64,000 bases of DNA from Gammaproteobacteria bacterium (GCA_028824555.1 JAPPDJ010000048.1:62001-126000); one strand, 5' to 3'; shown: positions 1 to 8,680, numbered from the stretch's first letter. A program made the numbers and translations. The notes: generated from the sequence alone by a model not told the origin.

Positions 1-893
1 GCGGCATTCACTACCCGCTCGAACAGTTGCTCCACCATGTCAGGGCGCGGGTGGCGTACGTAGTAGTACACCTCCGCGAACTCCGGGACGATGTTGGGAG
101 CGTCACCGCCGTCGGTGATGACGTAGTGCAGGCGAGCGGTGGATGGCACGTGTTCACGCATCATGTTGACTATGTGGTTCATTGCTTCCACCCCGTCGAG
201 CGCCGATCGGCCCCGGTGCGGCGAGACGGCCGCGTGCGCGGCAACCCCGTGAAACTCGAACCGCCCCGATTTGTTGCCGTTGCTGCTCTCGGCCGCGGCG
301 AAGTTGCGGTCGCTAGGGTGCCAGTGCAGCACCGTGTCGACGTCATCGAAGAGCCCGGCACGAACCATGTACACCTTGCCGGAGCCGCCTTCCTCGGCCG
401 GTGTTCCGTAAACCCGCACAGTGCCTTCGCTGCCGCTCTGTTCGAGCCAACGAGCGAGGGCTATGCCGGCCGTGACAGACGCTGCCCCGAAAAGGTTGTG
501 GCCACAGGCGTGTCCGGAGCCGCCGGCTTCGACCGGCTGGCGTGTCGGCACGGGTGCCTGCGAGAGGCCCGGCAAGGCGTCGTACTCCGCCAGCACGCCG
601 ATCACTGGCGCTCCGCTGCCGCTCTCGGCGACGAAGGCGGTCGGGATGTCGGCAACGCCGCGCTGCACGGTGAAGCCGGCTTCCTCAAGGTGACCAGCAA
701 GACGCTCGCTGCTGCGGGTTTCGAGATAGCCGAGTTCGGCATACGCAAAGATGTCGTCCGCAAGCTCGATAGCGGCGGCCTCCTGCGCGAGCACGAGGGG
801 TTCCACGGCGTGGATGTCGGCAGTGGCACCTTGCCCGAGGCAAGCCACCGCAAGCGAGGCACAGAAGCTGATGGTGCGAGAGGGCAAGGGCAT
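1..893 (-). CDS. M20-family amidohydrolase, AbgB-like (3' end outside window)
   Basis: This metal-dependent amidohydrolase resembles AbgB, the p-aminobenzoyl-glutamate hydrolase subunit, so it probably cleaves an aminoacyl amide bond. The reading frame from ATG at 893 runs off the left edge with no stop, leaving about 297 codons. The N-terminus (MPLPSRTISF, then a hydrophobic stretch ending near GATA) looks like a signal peptide, which would place it in the periplasm. The zinc-site motif GHACGHNLFGA, followed by EEGGSGK and then HWHPSD and HGVAAHAA, is typical of the M20D branch. It is divergent from the cysteine synthase gene. The substrate is not knowable from sequence alone. Confidence 0.85.
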   Translation of the reverse strand, partial: MPLPSRTISFCASLAVACLGQGATADIHAVEPLVLAQEAAAIELADDIFAYAELGYLETRSSERLAGHLEEAGFTVQRGVADIPTAFVAESGSGAPVIGVLAEYDALPGLSQAPVPTRQPVEAGGSGHACGHNLFGAASVTAGIALARWLEQSGSEGTVRVYGTPAEEGGSGKVYMVRAGLFDDVDTVLHWHPSDRNFAAAESSNGNKSGRFEFHGVAAHAAVSPHRGRSALDGVEAMNHIVNMMREHVPSTARLHYVITDGGDAPNIVPEFAEVYYYVRHPRPDMVEQLFERVVNA

Positions 894-1088
894 GGCTCCG
901 GCGTGTTCCCGACGCGCGCACTTTGCCCTAGCCGTGCGCCGATGAACAGCCGCGATGCGGACGGCTCGGGCAAGAAGCACTGTCCGAAGGCAAACGGTCG
1001 TTGTGGCGCTGGTCCACCGGCACGTCCGAGGACCTCCGCTTTCGGCGCGTTGGGTAGAATCGCGCCCCGACGCCCGGGCTGGAACCCC

Positions 1089-2066
1089 ATGGACATCACG
1101 CGCAGCTTTGCCGAAGCGGTTGGCAACACCCCCCTGATCCGCATCAACACCCTCTCCGACGAAACCGGCTGCGAGATTCTCGGCAAGGCGGAGTTCATGA
1201 ATCCCGGCGGCTCGGTGAAGGACCGCGCGGCACTCTGGATCATCCGCGAACACGAACTGAGCGGCGCCCTGAGACCCGGCGGCACGGTGGTGGAGGGCAC
1301 CGCCGGCAATACCGGTATTGGCCTCGCGCACATCTGCAACGCCCGCGGCTACCCTTGCGTGATCTACATGCCGGACAACCAATCGCCAGAGAAGGTCGAG
1401 ATTCTCAAGACCCTGGGCGCCGAAGTGCGGGTGCGCCCCACGGTGCCCTATCGCGACGACAACAACTACCAGAAGAAGGCCGGGCGCTACGCCGCGAGCC
1501 TCGACAACGGCGTGTGGGCCAACCAATTCGACAACGTCGCCAACCGCCTCGCGCACTACGAATCCACCGGCCCCGAAATCTGGCGGCAAACCGATGGCGG
1601 CGTGGACGCCTTCGTCTCGTCTGTGGGCACCGGCGGCACGCTCGCTGGCGTCAGCGAATTCCTGAAGGAGAAGAACGCCGCCATCCGCACCGTACTGGCG
1701 GACTGCATGGGCAGCGCGCTCTACAGCTACATCAAGACCGGCGAGGCGACCATGAGCCAAGGGCCTTCGATCACCGAAGGCATCGGCAACAGCCGCGTGA
1801 CCGACAACCTCAAGGGCGCGCCGGTGGACGATGCCGTGCAGGTGTCCGACAAGGACATGGTGCGGCTGGTGTATCGCCTGCTGCGCGAGGAGGGCTGGTT
1901 CTTCGGCTCCAGCACCGGCATCAACCTCTCCGCTGCGGCCCAAGTGGCACGGGAGATGGGACCCGGCCACACCGTCGTCACGATGCTCTGCGACGACGGC
2001 AGCAAGTATCGCTCCCGACTGTTCAACGCCGAGTTCCTCGCCGAGAAGGGGCTGTCGCTGGACTAG
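1089..2066 (+). CDS. cysK: cysteine synthase family, PLP-dependent (CysK-like)
   Basis: The predicted enzyme replaces the acetyl group of O-acetylserine with sulfide to make cysteine, in the cytoplasm. The 325-residue product has the PLP lysine in GGSVKDR (Lys44), the phosphate-binding loop near 70-76 (GTAGNTG) and the GTGGT motif of fold-type II PLP enzymes. Classical CysK has TSGNTG in the loop, so this is a variant subfamily, and cystathionine beta-synthase-like activity cannot be excluded. The open frame extends far upstream, but homology begins at ATG 1089 (MDITRSF), so the upstream part is the antisense of the neighbouring amidohydrolase. Confidence 0.9.
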   Translation: MDITRSFAEAVGNTPLIRINTLSDETGCEILGKAEFMNPGGSVKDRAALWIIREHELSGALRPGGTVVEGTAGNTGIGLAHICNARGYPCVIYMPDNQSPEKVEILKTLGAEVRVRPTVPYRDDNNYQKKAGRYAASLDNGVWANQFDNVANRLAHYESTGPEIWRQTDGGVDAFVSSVGTGGTLAGVSEFLKEKNAAIRTVLADCMGSALYSYIKTGEATMSQGPSITEGIGNSRVTDNLKGAPVDDAVQVSDKDMVRLVYRLLREEGWFFGSSTGINLSAAAQVAREMGPGHTVVTMLCDDGSKYRSRLFNAEFLAEKGLSLD

Positions 2067-2115
2067 CACGCAAGTGCCCTGTGCCGAATCTGGCGTTGCG
2101 TTCAAGACGGGCCTC

Positions 2116-2202
2116 GTAGGGGCGACCCTTGTGGTCGCCCGTCCTGCCAGGCCGAGGCGGTTCGCTGTGCCGAAGACGGGCGGGGACAAGCCCCGCCCCT
2201 AC
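2116..2202. repeat. inverted REP pair, family A
   Basis: A GTAG tetranucleotide followed by a hairpin (GGGGCGACC, loop, GGTCGCCC) lies at 2116-2140. A second hairpin in the opposite orientation, ending CCCCTAC, lies at 2178-2202. The pair fills most of the gap between cysteine synthase and the NfeD gene. The same arms recur at 28158, 33952, 34071, 45006, 49451 and, diverged, 58028. Confidence 0.85.
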
Positions 2203-2328
2203 GAACTGCGAGCGCGCTAGCAGGACGCGGGTACTCACGCCGAGGCTCCCCAACGCGCTCGCATGGTGCCATCCATGGTCGTTCGGTTGTATGGTTAGCG
2301 AGTCGGTGTTCGCGCAGGAGGATGCGCG

Positions 2329-3753
2329 ATGTGGCGGCGGTTGATGCGGTTCTTTGCGGCCTTGGCAGTCTGCGGCGCTTCGGTGGCACAGGCGGCTTCG
2401 GTTTGGGTGGTGGAGCTTGAGGGCGCCATTTCGCCGGCCTCGTCCGACTACTTCATCCGCACGCTCGAGCGCGCCAGCGACGAAGGCGTGGAACTCGTGG
2501 TGATGCGCCTCGACACCCCCGGCGGCCTCGACAAATCCATGCGCGACATGGTGAAGGCCATCCTTGCCTCCACCGTGCCGGTCGCCACCTACGTCGCGCC
2601 GAATGGCTCCCGCGCCGCCAGTGCCGGCACCTATCTCATGTATGCCAGCCACATCGCGGCCATGGCACCAGCCACCAACATCGGCTCCTCGACGCCGGTG
2701 AGCATCGGTGGCGGAGGAGGGTCGCCGTTCCCTTCTCCTACGCCCACACCATCGCCCATGCCGACGCCGGGTTCAGCGCCCGAACCGGAAACGTCCGACG
2801 AGGGTGACGAAGGCAGTGAAGGCAGCGCGGACGAGAGGCCGCCGCACGAACCCGCCGATGCGATGGGGCGAAAGGTGGTGAACGATGCCGCGGCCTACCT
2901 CAGAAGCCTCGCCGAACTGCGTGGCCGCAACGTTGAATGGGCCGAGGAAACCGTCCGTTCCGGCGCCAACCTCGCAGCCAACGAGGCGCTTGAGCAGGGC
3001 GTCATTGATCTCGTGGCCGAAAGCCTCACCGAACTGCTCGACGCCATCAACGGCCGCACCGTCACCATCGCCGGCGTCGAGCGAACGCTCGACACGGCCG
3101 ACGCCGAAGTCCAAACCATCGAGCCCGACTGGCGCTACGAGCTGCTCGGCATCATCACCGACCCCAACGTCGCCTACATCCTGCTCATGATCGGCATCTA
3201 CGCCTTGATCCTCGAGTTCTACAACCCCGGCATCGGCGTTGGCGCGGTCACCGGCGTCATTTGCCTGCTGCTCGGCGCCTTCGCCTTGCAGATGCTGCCC
3301 ATCAACTATGCCGGCCTCGCCTTGATCGCCGTGGGGGTCGCCATGCTGGCGGTGGAGGCGTTTACGCCCAGCTTCGGCATCGTCGGCACCGGCGGCGTAA
3401 TCGCCTTCGTCATTGGCTCGATCATCCTCATGGACACCGATCTGCCGGGCTACAAGGTGTCCTACCCCATCATCGCCGCCTTCACCGCGGTGTCGGTGGG
3501 CGTGGTGGCGTTCGGTCTTGGAGCGGCGCTCCGGATGCGACGGGCGCGGATTGCCACCGGAGTGGAGAGCATGGTGGGGGCCACGGCACAGGTGTTGGAG
3601 GACTTCACCACCAGCGGTCGGGTGCGCGCTTTCGGCGAGGTGTGGAATGCGCGCGGCGAAGGCGAGTTCCACCAAGGCGAAGATGTGGAAATCTCGGCCG
3701 TGGACGGCGTCATCGTGCAGGTGAAACGCACCGGGCCGGCCCGGGCACATTAG
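2329..3753 (+). CDS. NfeD-type membrane serine protease
   Basis: This is a long-form NfeD protein: an SppA/ClpP-fold protease domain, a block of membrane helices and a C-terminal OB-like NfeD domain. Residues 1-22 form a signal peptide. The likely catalytic serine is Ser98 in NGSRAASAG and the likely catalytic lysine is Lys182 in GRKVVNDAA, by analogy to archaeal 1510-N. Helices run from about 280 to 400. Between Ser98 and Lys182 sits an unusual linker (about 125-178), first Gly-rich, then Pro/Ser/Thr-rich, then acidic. Family members of this class cleave stomatin-like proteins, and a slipin gene follows directly. The gene starts at ATG 2329. Confidence 0.92.
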   Translation: MWRRLMRFFAALAVCGASVAQAASVWVVELEGAISPASSDYFIRTLERASDEGVELVVMRLDTPGGLDKSMRDMVKAILASTVPVATYVAPNGSRAASAGTYLMYASHIAAMAPATNIGSSTPVSIGGGGGSPFPSPTPTPSPMPTPGSAPEPETSDEGDEGSEGSADERPPHEPADAMGRKVVNDAAAYLRSLAELRGRNVEWAEETVRSGANLAANEALEQGVIDLVAESLTELLDAINGRTVTIAGVERTLDTADAEVQTIEPDWRYELLGIITDPNVAYILLMIGIYALILEFYNPGIGVGAVTGVICLLLGAFALQMLPINYAGLALIAVGVAMLAVEAFTPSFGIVGTGGVIAFVIGSIILMDTDLPGYKVSYPIIAAFTAVSVGVVAFGLGAALRMRRARIATGVESMVGATAQVLEDFTTSGRVRAFGEVWNARGEGEFHQGEDVEISAVDGVIVQVKRTGPARAH

Positions 3754-3918
3754 GTGAGGTCCGTGGCGGAGTTTGACGATGCGCGGACGGAGCGCCAAGG
3801 GCGCGAAGGAAAGTCGAGGTGGGCCGGCATCTTGGGTGGCCTTGTCGCCGCTGCGGGCGCTGGCGTCAGCGTGGCGCTGCCGTGGTTCGGCGGCCTCGAA
3901 TGGTTGAAGGAGTTCAGC

Positions 3919-4725
3919 ATGGAAATCTTCGTGATCGTCGTCGTCGTACTTCTCGCCATCGTGCTCGCCAGCGCCTTCCGGGTTCTGCGCGAATACGAGC
4001 GCGGCGTGGTGTTCATGCTCGGCCGCTTCCAGCGCGTGAAGGGTCCGGGGCTCATCATCATCATTCCCATCCTGCAGCAGATGATCCGCGTGGACTTGCG
4101 CACCATCGTCATGGACGTGCCCTCCCAGGACCTCATCTCCCGCGACAACGTGTCCGTGAAGGTGAACGCGGTGCTCTACTTCCGCGTGCTCGAGCCAGAA
4201 CGCGCCATACTCAACGTCGAGGACTACATGGAAGCCACGGGGCAACTCGCACAAACCACCTTGCGCTCCGTGCTCGGCCAGCACGAACTCGACCAGCTTC
4301 TATCCGAACGCGAGAAGCTGAACGAAGACATTCAAAACATCCTCGACCAGCAGACGGATCAATGGGGCATCAAGGTCGCCAACGTCGAGATCAAGCACGT
4401 GGACATCGACGAGAGCATGATCCGCGCCATCGCCCGCCAGGCCGAGGCCGAGCGGGAACGCCGCGCCAAGATCATCCACGCAGACGGGGAGTACGAAGCC
4501 GCCCAAAGACTCGTCGAAGCCGCCCAGCGCCTCGCCAACCAACCCGCCTCCATGCAACTGCGCTACCTGCAAACCCTCACGGAAATCGCCGGCGAGAAGT
4601 CTTCCACCATCGTTTTCCCACTGCCGGTAAACGTGATGAACGCGCTGTCGAGCCTTGCGGCAGCACCAATGGAAGATGCCGGCGGGGAAGGCGAGGCGGC
4701 GACCCCCGAGGGAACCTCCGCCTGA
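3919..4725 (+). CDS. slipin / stomatin-like SPFH protein
   Basis: This is a membrane-anchored SPFH-domain scaffold, usually the partner of the NfeD protease encoded just upstream. One N-terminal TM helix (about 2-20) precedes the stomatin core with [15 protein letters not shown] and VDLRT, then a charged coiled segment ([13 protein letters not shown]) and the conserved C-terminal tail TIVFPLP. The start was put at ATG 3919 because AAGGAG lies 6 bases upstream and the product then begins like other slipins (268 aa). The frame stays open back to a GTG at 3754, immediately after the nfeD stop. A longer form of 323 aa with an extra hydrophobic segment is therefore possible. Confidence 0.9.
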   Translation: MEIFVIVVVVLLAIVLASAFRVLREYERGVVFMLGRFQRVKGPGLIIIIPILQQMIRVDLRTIVMDVPSQDLISRDNVSVKVNAVLYFRVLEPERAILNVEDYMEATGQLAQTTLRSVLGQHELDQLLSEREKLNEDIQNILDQQTDQWGIKVANVEIKHVDIDESMIRAIARQAEAERERRAKIIHADGEYEAAQRLVEAAQRLANQPASMQLRYLQTLTEIAGEKSSTIVFPLPVNVMNALSSLAAAPMEDAGGEGEAATPEGTSA

Positions 4726-4882
4726 GGCTCCTCACGCAATCCGCGGCGTGCAGGTCACTACGGCACGAGTACCTGGGCACCCACCCGATCGATCAAGAAA
4801 GCGGGCGAAAGGTCGGGTGCCGAGGATCCAGTAGGAGCCTGCACCGTAGGAACTGCGTGCGCCAACATCTTCGTATGGGCCT

Positions 4883-5731
4883 TTGCGCCCGCGTCTCAAC
4901 GTTCGTACTACTTGGAGTAGCCAAATCAACATTAAGACTTCCCTCGCCGCTGCGGCGGCAACCGCCGTAGGTGCCGTAGGCGCTTTTGCTGTGGACGATG
5001 ACCACGGGGACACCAACAACGCCGCCACCCTGCTCCCCATCGCACAGTGGAAGACTGGCGTGACCGATGGGCGTGGCGACGTGGACACGTTTCGGATCGA
5101 CATGGTCGGGCAGGCCGCGGTCGAGATTCGGTCGAGCGGTCGAACGGATACGGTCGGCAACCTAAAGGACAGTTCTGGAAGACTCATTGCAACCGACGAC
5201 GACACCGGGGCGGGTCTGAACTTCCGCATCACTGCCGACCTTGACCCCGGCGTGTACTTCCTTGAGGTAGAGGACTATTTCGGAACGCCCGATGGGAACT
5301 ATGCCGTGGCGATTCAGCTCGCCGCGTCAGGCGACCATGCCGAGACCCATCAGGCCGCAACGCTGCTCCGGCTCGTCACGGCACAGGAGTTAGAAGGAGT
5401 CAGCCCGGAAACGCTGCTCTCCACAGCCGGAAGGCTCGCTCAGAACGACACCGACATGTTCCGCATAGACGTGCTCCATGACAGCACACCGGTGACGATC
5501 CGCAGTGCAGGCAACACGGACACGGTGGGCGAGCTGTACTCCGCCGACGACTCCGGCTTGACCCTCCTTGAACAAGACGATGACAGCGGCCGCATGTGGA
5601 ACTTCCAAATTGAGACGGTATTGGACCGGGGGGTTCACTACGTTCGTGTGACCGGTGACAACGACACGGGATCGTACAGAATCCTTGCCGTTGCGCACGA
5701 TCAGCCTGAAGAAGCGAGCGCAACCCCCTGA
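4883..5731 (+). CDS. exported protein with two PPC-like beta domains
   Basis: The mature protein is made of two similar units of roughly 115 residues (each with a D-T/M-FRIDV or FRID segment, then RS(A/S)G(N/R)TDTVG and DDD(T/S)G motifs). These resemble bacterial pre-peptidase C-terminal domains of secreted proteins. An Ala-rich hydrophobic segment (SLAAAAATAVGAVGAFA) gives a signal peptide. The start is doubtful. The only conventional codon in frame is TTG at 4883, which has no convincing ribosome-binding site. ATC at 4925 lies 7 bases after GGAG and would give a textbook signal peptide (N-I-K-T-S-L). No enzyme domain is present, so its role is unknown. Confidence 0.7.
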   Translation: MRPRLNVRTTWSSQINIKTSLAAAAATAVGAVGAFAVDDDHGDTNNAATLLPIAQWKTGVTDGRGDVDTFRIDMVGQAAVEIRSSGRTDTVGNLKDSSGRLIATDDDTGAGLNFRITADLDPGVYFLEVEDYFGTPDGNYAVAIQLAASGDHAETHQAATLLRLVTAQELEGVSPETLLSTAGRLAQNDTDMFRIDVLHDSTPVTIRSAGNTDTVGELYSADDSGLTLLEQDDDSGRMWNFQIETVLDRGVHYVRVTGDNDTGSYRILAVAHDQPEEASATP

Positions 5732-5844
5732 AGGCAACGCCCTGTGTATCGGGAGGCAACGCCCCCCTTTTGCGTGTCGGGATTGCTGGGGATCTGTCTG
5801 GATTTGCTGGGAATTCGCGGTAGCCGGCACCCGCTCTCACTGGC

Positions 5845-5854
5845 CCATATATGG
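5845..5854. promoter_or_regulatory. candidate operator of the HigB/Xre toxin-antitoxin operon
   Basis: CCATATATGG is a perfect 10-bp palindrome lying 13 bases before the toxin ATG, overlapping TATGGT, a plausible -10 box. Xre-type antitoxins commonly autoregulate by binding such palindromes. No second copy was seen nearby. Confidence 0.35.
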
Positions 5855-5867
5855 TACGCTTCGTGCG

Positions 5868-6218
5868 ATGGGCGAGGCGAAGCGCGTGTCCGCGGTGTTC
5901 TATCGTACGGCGGACGGTGCCGAGCCCGTGCGCGCGTGGCTGAAGTCGATGGTGAAGGATGATCGGTTCAAGATCGGCGTGGACATCAAAACCGTTGAGT
6001 TCGGTTGGCCAATCGGCATGCCGGTCTGTCGCCCCTTGGGCAACAGCCTGCACGAAGTGCGCACATTCTTGGCGAACAGGACAGCCCGCGTTCTGTTCTT
6101 CGTGGAGGATGCCCACATGGTGCTGGTCCACGGCTTCGTCAAGAAGACGCAGGCGATCCCGCAGGCAGACATGACGCTTGCGCTGGACAGGAAACGCAAC
6201 TGGGAGTCTTCCACATGA
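5868..6218 (+). CDS. RelE/ParE-superfamily toxin, phage Gp49/HigB-like
   Basis: The 116-residue product belongs to the Gp49-like branch of the RelE/ParE fold, predicted to be a ribosome-dependent mRNA interferase. Diagnostic segments are VFYRTADGAEPVRAWL at the N-terminus, RPLGNSLHEVR in the middle and RVLFFVEDAHMVLVHGFVKK in the beta core. The start at ATG 5868 gives the family's usual length, although the frame is open further upstream. Toxin-first gene order with an Xre antitoxin overlapping its 3' end is the HigBA arrangement. Confidence 0.85.
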   Translation: MGEAKRVSAVFYRTADGAEPVRAWLKSMVKDDRFKIGVDIKTVEFGWPIGMPVCRPLGNSLHEVRTFLANRTARVLFFVEDAHMVLVHGFVKKTQAIPQADMTLALDRKRNWESST

Positions 6219-6508
6219 CCAATGCGCGCAATTTCCACCTCGGCAGCAAGCTCGACGAGTTGCTTGAAGAAGACGGTGCTTTGGCCGACGCGCACGCGAT
6301 CGCCGTCAAGCGTGTCTTGGCGTGGCAGGTCGGTCAGACGATGGCGGAGATGGACATCAGCAAGAGTGAAATGGCCCGTCGCATGGGGACGAGCCGGTCG
6401 GCGCTGGCTCGGCTGCTCGACCCCGAAAACCCGTCGGTGACGCTCCTGACCCTGGACAGGGCCGCGACAGTGCTCGGCAAACGGCTCACCGTGAGCTTGC
6501 TGACATGA
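6215..6508 (+). CDS. Xre-family antitoxin (HigA-like)
   Basis: A 97-residue protein with a lambda-repressor-like helix-turn-helix (ISKSEMARRMGTSRSALARLL, about 50-70) following an N-terminal helix that would contact the toxin. It overlaps the toxin stop by four bases (ATGA), so the two are translationally coupled. It is predicted to neutralise the upstream HigB-like toxin and to repress the shared promoter. Confidence 0.85.
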   Translation: MTNARNFHLGSKLDELLEEDGALADAHAIAVKRVLAWQVGQTMAEMDISKSEMARRMGTSRSALARLLDPENPSVTLLTLDRAATVLGKRLTVSLLT

Positions 6509-6633
6509 GGAATGGTTGAACAACCTGGGGCAGCTTGAAGCGACTTCGGATGGCGGTGTGCGGTGCCGTTAACCTGCCTACCCAACACACTAGCCTGCCA
6601 GCCTGCCTACCCCACACACACAATCCAAGCATT

Positions 6634-6784
6634 CCGTCCCACAGGCCGAACGGTCGATTTCGCACGCTGCTGAACTTGGCTCCTGCCGCCCAATGTCGGC
6701 CATGCGCCGAAGGTCTCCCCCGGGTGGGAAGGACTGACGGGACAATATCAAGCGTGAGACATCGGCCATTGGGGCTGTGGGATG
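6634..6784. repeat. imperfect inverted repeat
   Basis: The left arm at 6634-6667 begins CCGTCCCACAGGCCGAACGG. The right arm at 6752-6784, read on the other strand, begins CATCCCACAGCCCCAATGG. They match at about 24 of 33 positions. No reading frame lies between them. It may be a decayed miniature element. Confidence 0.4.
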
Positions 6785-7082
6785 TTTGTGTGTCGGGGAC
6801 CGCTGCATTTGTCGCTTCAGCCCTCGCCGTGCCGCGCCAGCATGTCTGCGAGTTCGGGATAGCTGCCACGCTCGCCATCTTGGGACCCGGTCATCGCCAT
6901 GGCAGACAGGAAGGGTGTTGGCATGACGAGCTTATCAAGGGCCATTAAAGGCATTTAGCGTATCACGAAGCATTCATTAACATGCCAATGGATGTCTGCG
7001 CCGACCGTTGGTAATTGGCAGTGGAGCCGGCGAGGCTTGGCACGGGACACGCAGCCGCCTCACTCGTCGGCGGAATCCGGTG

Positions 7083-7106
7083 TCCTTCGCGATCTGGTCG
7101 AACACG
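7083..7106 (-). repeat. 24-bp exact copy of a segment of yciK
   Basis: These 24 bases are identical to 7777-7800 inside yciK, and the match extends further with one mismatch. On the minus strand both read VFDQIAK. The copy lies about 85 bases past the yciK stop and may be a remnant of a duplicated 3' segment. Confidence 0.5.
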
Positions 7107-7190
7107 TGCTGGGCGCAACTTGCGGCGAGGGTACAGAGTGCTCCCCAAGCCCGTTTGCTCAGTTTGCGGTCGAACCTTGCGCGGTTCCCA

Positions 7191-7955
7191 TCACGTGTTC
7201 TTTGCGACTTGCCAGGCCTTGGGGTCGAAGCGCTGGCCTGTGACGCCCTTGGAGTCGGGGCCCATCAGATACAGGTACAACGGCATGTGGGACTCCGGGG
7301 TTGGCAGAGTCGCTGGGTCTTCGGTCGGATAGGCCGCTGCGCGCATGGTGGTTCGGGTGCCGCCGGGGTTCAAGGAGTTGACGCGGACGCGGCCGGCGTG
7401 GGCGCATTCGTCCGCCAGCACTTCCATCAGGCCTTCGGTGGCGAACTTGGACACGGCGTAGGCACCCCAGTAGGCGCGGCCACGGCGGCCGACGCCGGAG
7501 GAGGTGAGGATGACGGAGGCGTCCTGTGCTTGGTTCAGCAGCGGCAGCAGGGCGCGGGTGAGCAGGAACGCGGCGTTGACGTTCACCTGCATCACGGCGT
7601 GCCAGTCGGGCGCGGGGTAGTGCTCGATGGGGTTGCGCGGGCCCAGCAGGGAGGCGTTGTGGAGAATGCCGTCGAGGCGTCCGTAGTCGCGCTCGATGCC
7701 TTCGCTGAGAGCGCTTGCGGACTCTTCGCCCAAGTGTTGCAGGTCTGCCGGGACGATGGTGGGGCGGGTTGCGGTTTCCTTCGCGATCTGGTCGAACACG
7801 GCTTCGAGCTTCGCGCGGGTGCGGCCGAGCAGCACCACGTTGGCGCCGTGGCGAGCGTAGGCCAGCGCCGCCGCCCGGCCGATGCCATCGCCAGCACCTG
7901 TGACCAATACGCAACGCTCCGCCAAGAGGTCGTTGGGGGGCGAATAGGCTGTCAT
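7191..7955 (-). CDS. yciK: YciK-family short-chain dehydrogenase
   Basis: This NAD(P)-dependent oxidoreductase matches E. coli YciK along most of its length. The cofactor motif is TGAGDGIG (19-26), the catalytic Ser is in TSSGVGR, and Tyr166 and Lys170 form YxxxK. The YciK signatures HNASLLG, SKFATEG and NPGGTRT are also present. The physiological substrate of the family is unknown. It begins at ATG 7955, overlapping the ubiG stop in an ATGA junction, so it is expected to be co-translated with ubiG. Confidence 0.92.
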   Translation of the reverse strand: MTAYSPPNDLLAERCVLVTGAGDGIGRAAALAYARHGANVVLLGRTRAKLEAVFDQIAKETATRPTIVPADLQHLGEESASALSEGIERDYGRLDGILHNASLLGPRNPIEHYPAPDWHAVMQVNVNAAFLLTRALLPLLNQAQDASVILTSSGVGRRGRAYWGAYAVSKFATEGLMEVLADECAHAGRVRVNSLNPGGTRTTMRAAAYPTEDPATLPTPESHMPLYLYLMGPDSKGVTGQRFDPKAWQVAKNT

Positions 7956-8671
7956 GGCGGCGCTTCGGCGCGCGGCTTCCTGGCGTGCAGGATGTAGTTC
8001 ACGTCCAGGTTGCGGGTGATCCGGCAGCGGCGAGTGAACGGGTTGTATTCCATGCCGGCGATGTCGGCCACGACGAGTCCGGCGTCGCGGCAGGCGCGGG
8101 CCAGTTCCGACGGGCGGATGAGCTTTTCGTAGGAATGCGTGCCCTTGGGCAGCACGTTCAGCACGTACTCTGCGCCGACGATGGCGAACGCCCACGCCTT
8201 GGGCGTTCGGTTGATGGTGGAGAGCACCACGTCGCCGCCGGGTTCGGCGAGCTCGGCCAGGGCCTGCACGGTAGAGGGTGGGTCCGGCACGTGCTCCAGC
8301 ATTTCGAGGCAGGTGACGACGCCGAACTGCCCCGGTCCCTCGGCGAGAAAGGATTCCGGGGTGCTCGCCGTGTAGGTGATCTCGTCGTCGATGCCCCGCT
8401 CCAAGGCATGCAGGCGCGCCACCGCGAGCGGCCTCTCGCCGGCGTCGATGCCCGTGACGGAGGCACCCAGATCATGCAAGGCCTCGGTGACTAGGCCACC
8501 GCCGCAGCCCACGTCCAGCACCTTCCGCCCAGCGACCTGGCAGCGCGACTTGAGGTAATCGACGCGCGGGCCCTGGATGTCGTGCAGGGCGCGGAACTCG
8601 CCGTCGGTGTCCCACCAGCGGTGGGCGAGGGCCTCGAAGCGGGCAATCTCTTCTTGATCGGCGTTGATCAC
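7952..8671 (-). CDS. ubiG: ubiquinone biosynthesis O-methyltransferase UbiG
   Basis: UbiG carries out both O-methylations of the ubiquinone head group, using S-adenosylmethionine. The 239-residue product begins with the characteristic FEALAHRWWD and has the SAM loop VLDVGCGGGL (51-60). MLEHVPDP and NRTPKA follow at the expected spacing. It lies 9 bases after the deaminase gene and overlaps yciK by four bases. In Pseudomonas the phosphatase mupP sits between ubiG and yciK; it is absent here. Confidence 0.95.
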   Translation of the reverse strand: MINADQEEIARFEALAHRWWDTDGEFRALHDIQGPRVDYLKSRCQVAGRKVLDVGCGGGLVTEALHDLGASVTGIDAGERPLAVARLHALERGIDDEITYTASTPESFLAEGPGQFGVVTCLEMLEHVPDPPSTVQALAELAEPGGDVVLSTINRTPKAWAFAIVGAEYVLNVLPKGTHSYEKLIRPSELARACRDAGLVVADIAGMEYNPFTRRCRITRNLDVNYILHARKPRAEAPP

Positions 8672-8680
8672 GGCAGGTCC

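Larger units (their letters stand above)
6509..7190. other. 682-bp stretch with no convincing gene
   Basis: Open frames here have low-complexity products with no recognisable domain and no ribosome-binding site. The stretch contains two direct copies of CCTGCCTACCC followed closely by ACACAC (about 6575 and 6604), an imperfect inverted repeat (6634-6784) and a short copy of a yciK segment (7083-7106). It looks like decayed sequence next to a toxin-antitoxin module. Confidence 0.6.

Noticed and set aside
27-1088. The long N-terminal extension of the cysteine synthase frame
   Set aside because: It is antisense to the M20 amidohydrolase and has no protein-like pattern. Homology starts at ATG 1089.
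2773-4284. 503-residue minus-strand frame
   Set aside because: It is His- and Asp-rich, a typical mirror of GC-rich coding on the other strand (NfeD and slipin).
6486-7148. Several frames of 60-137 codons
   Set aside because: Low complexity, no ribosome-binding site, no domain pattern.
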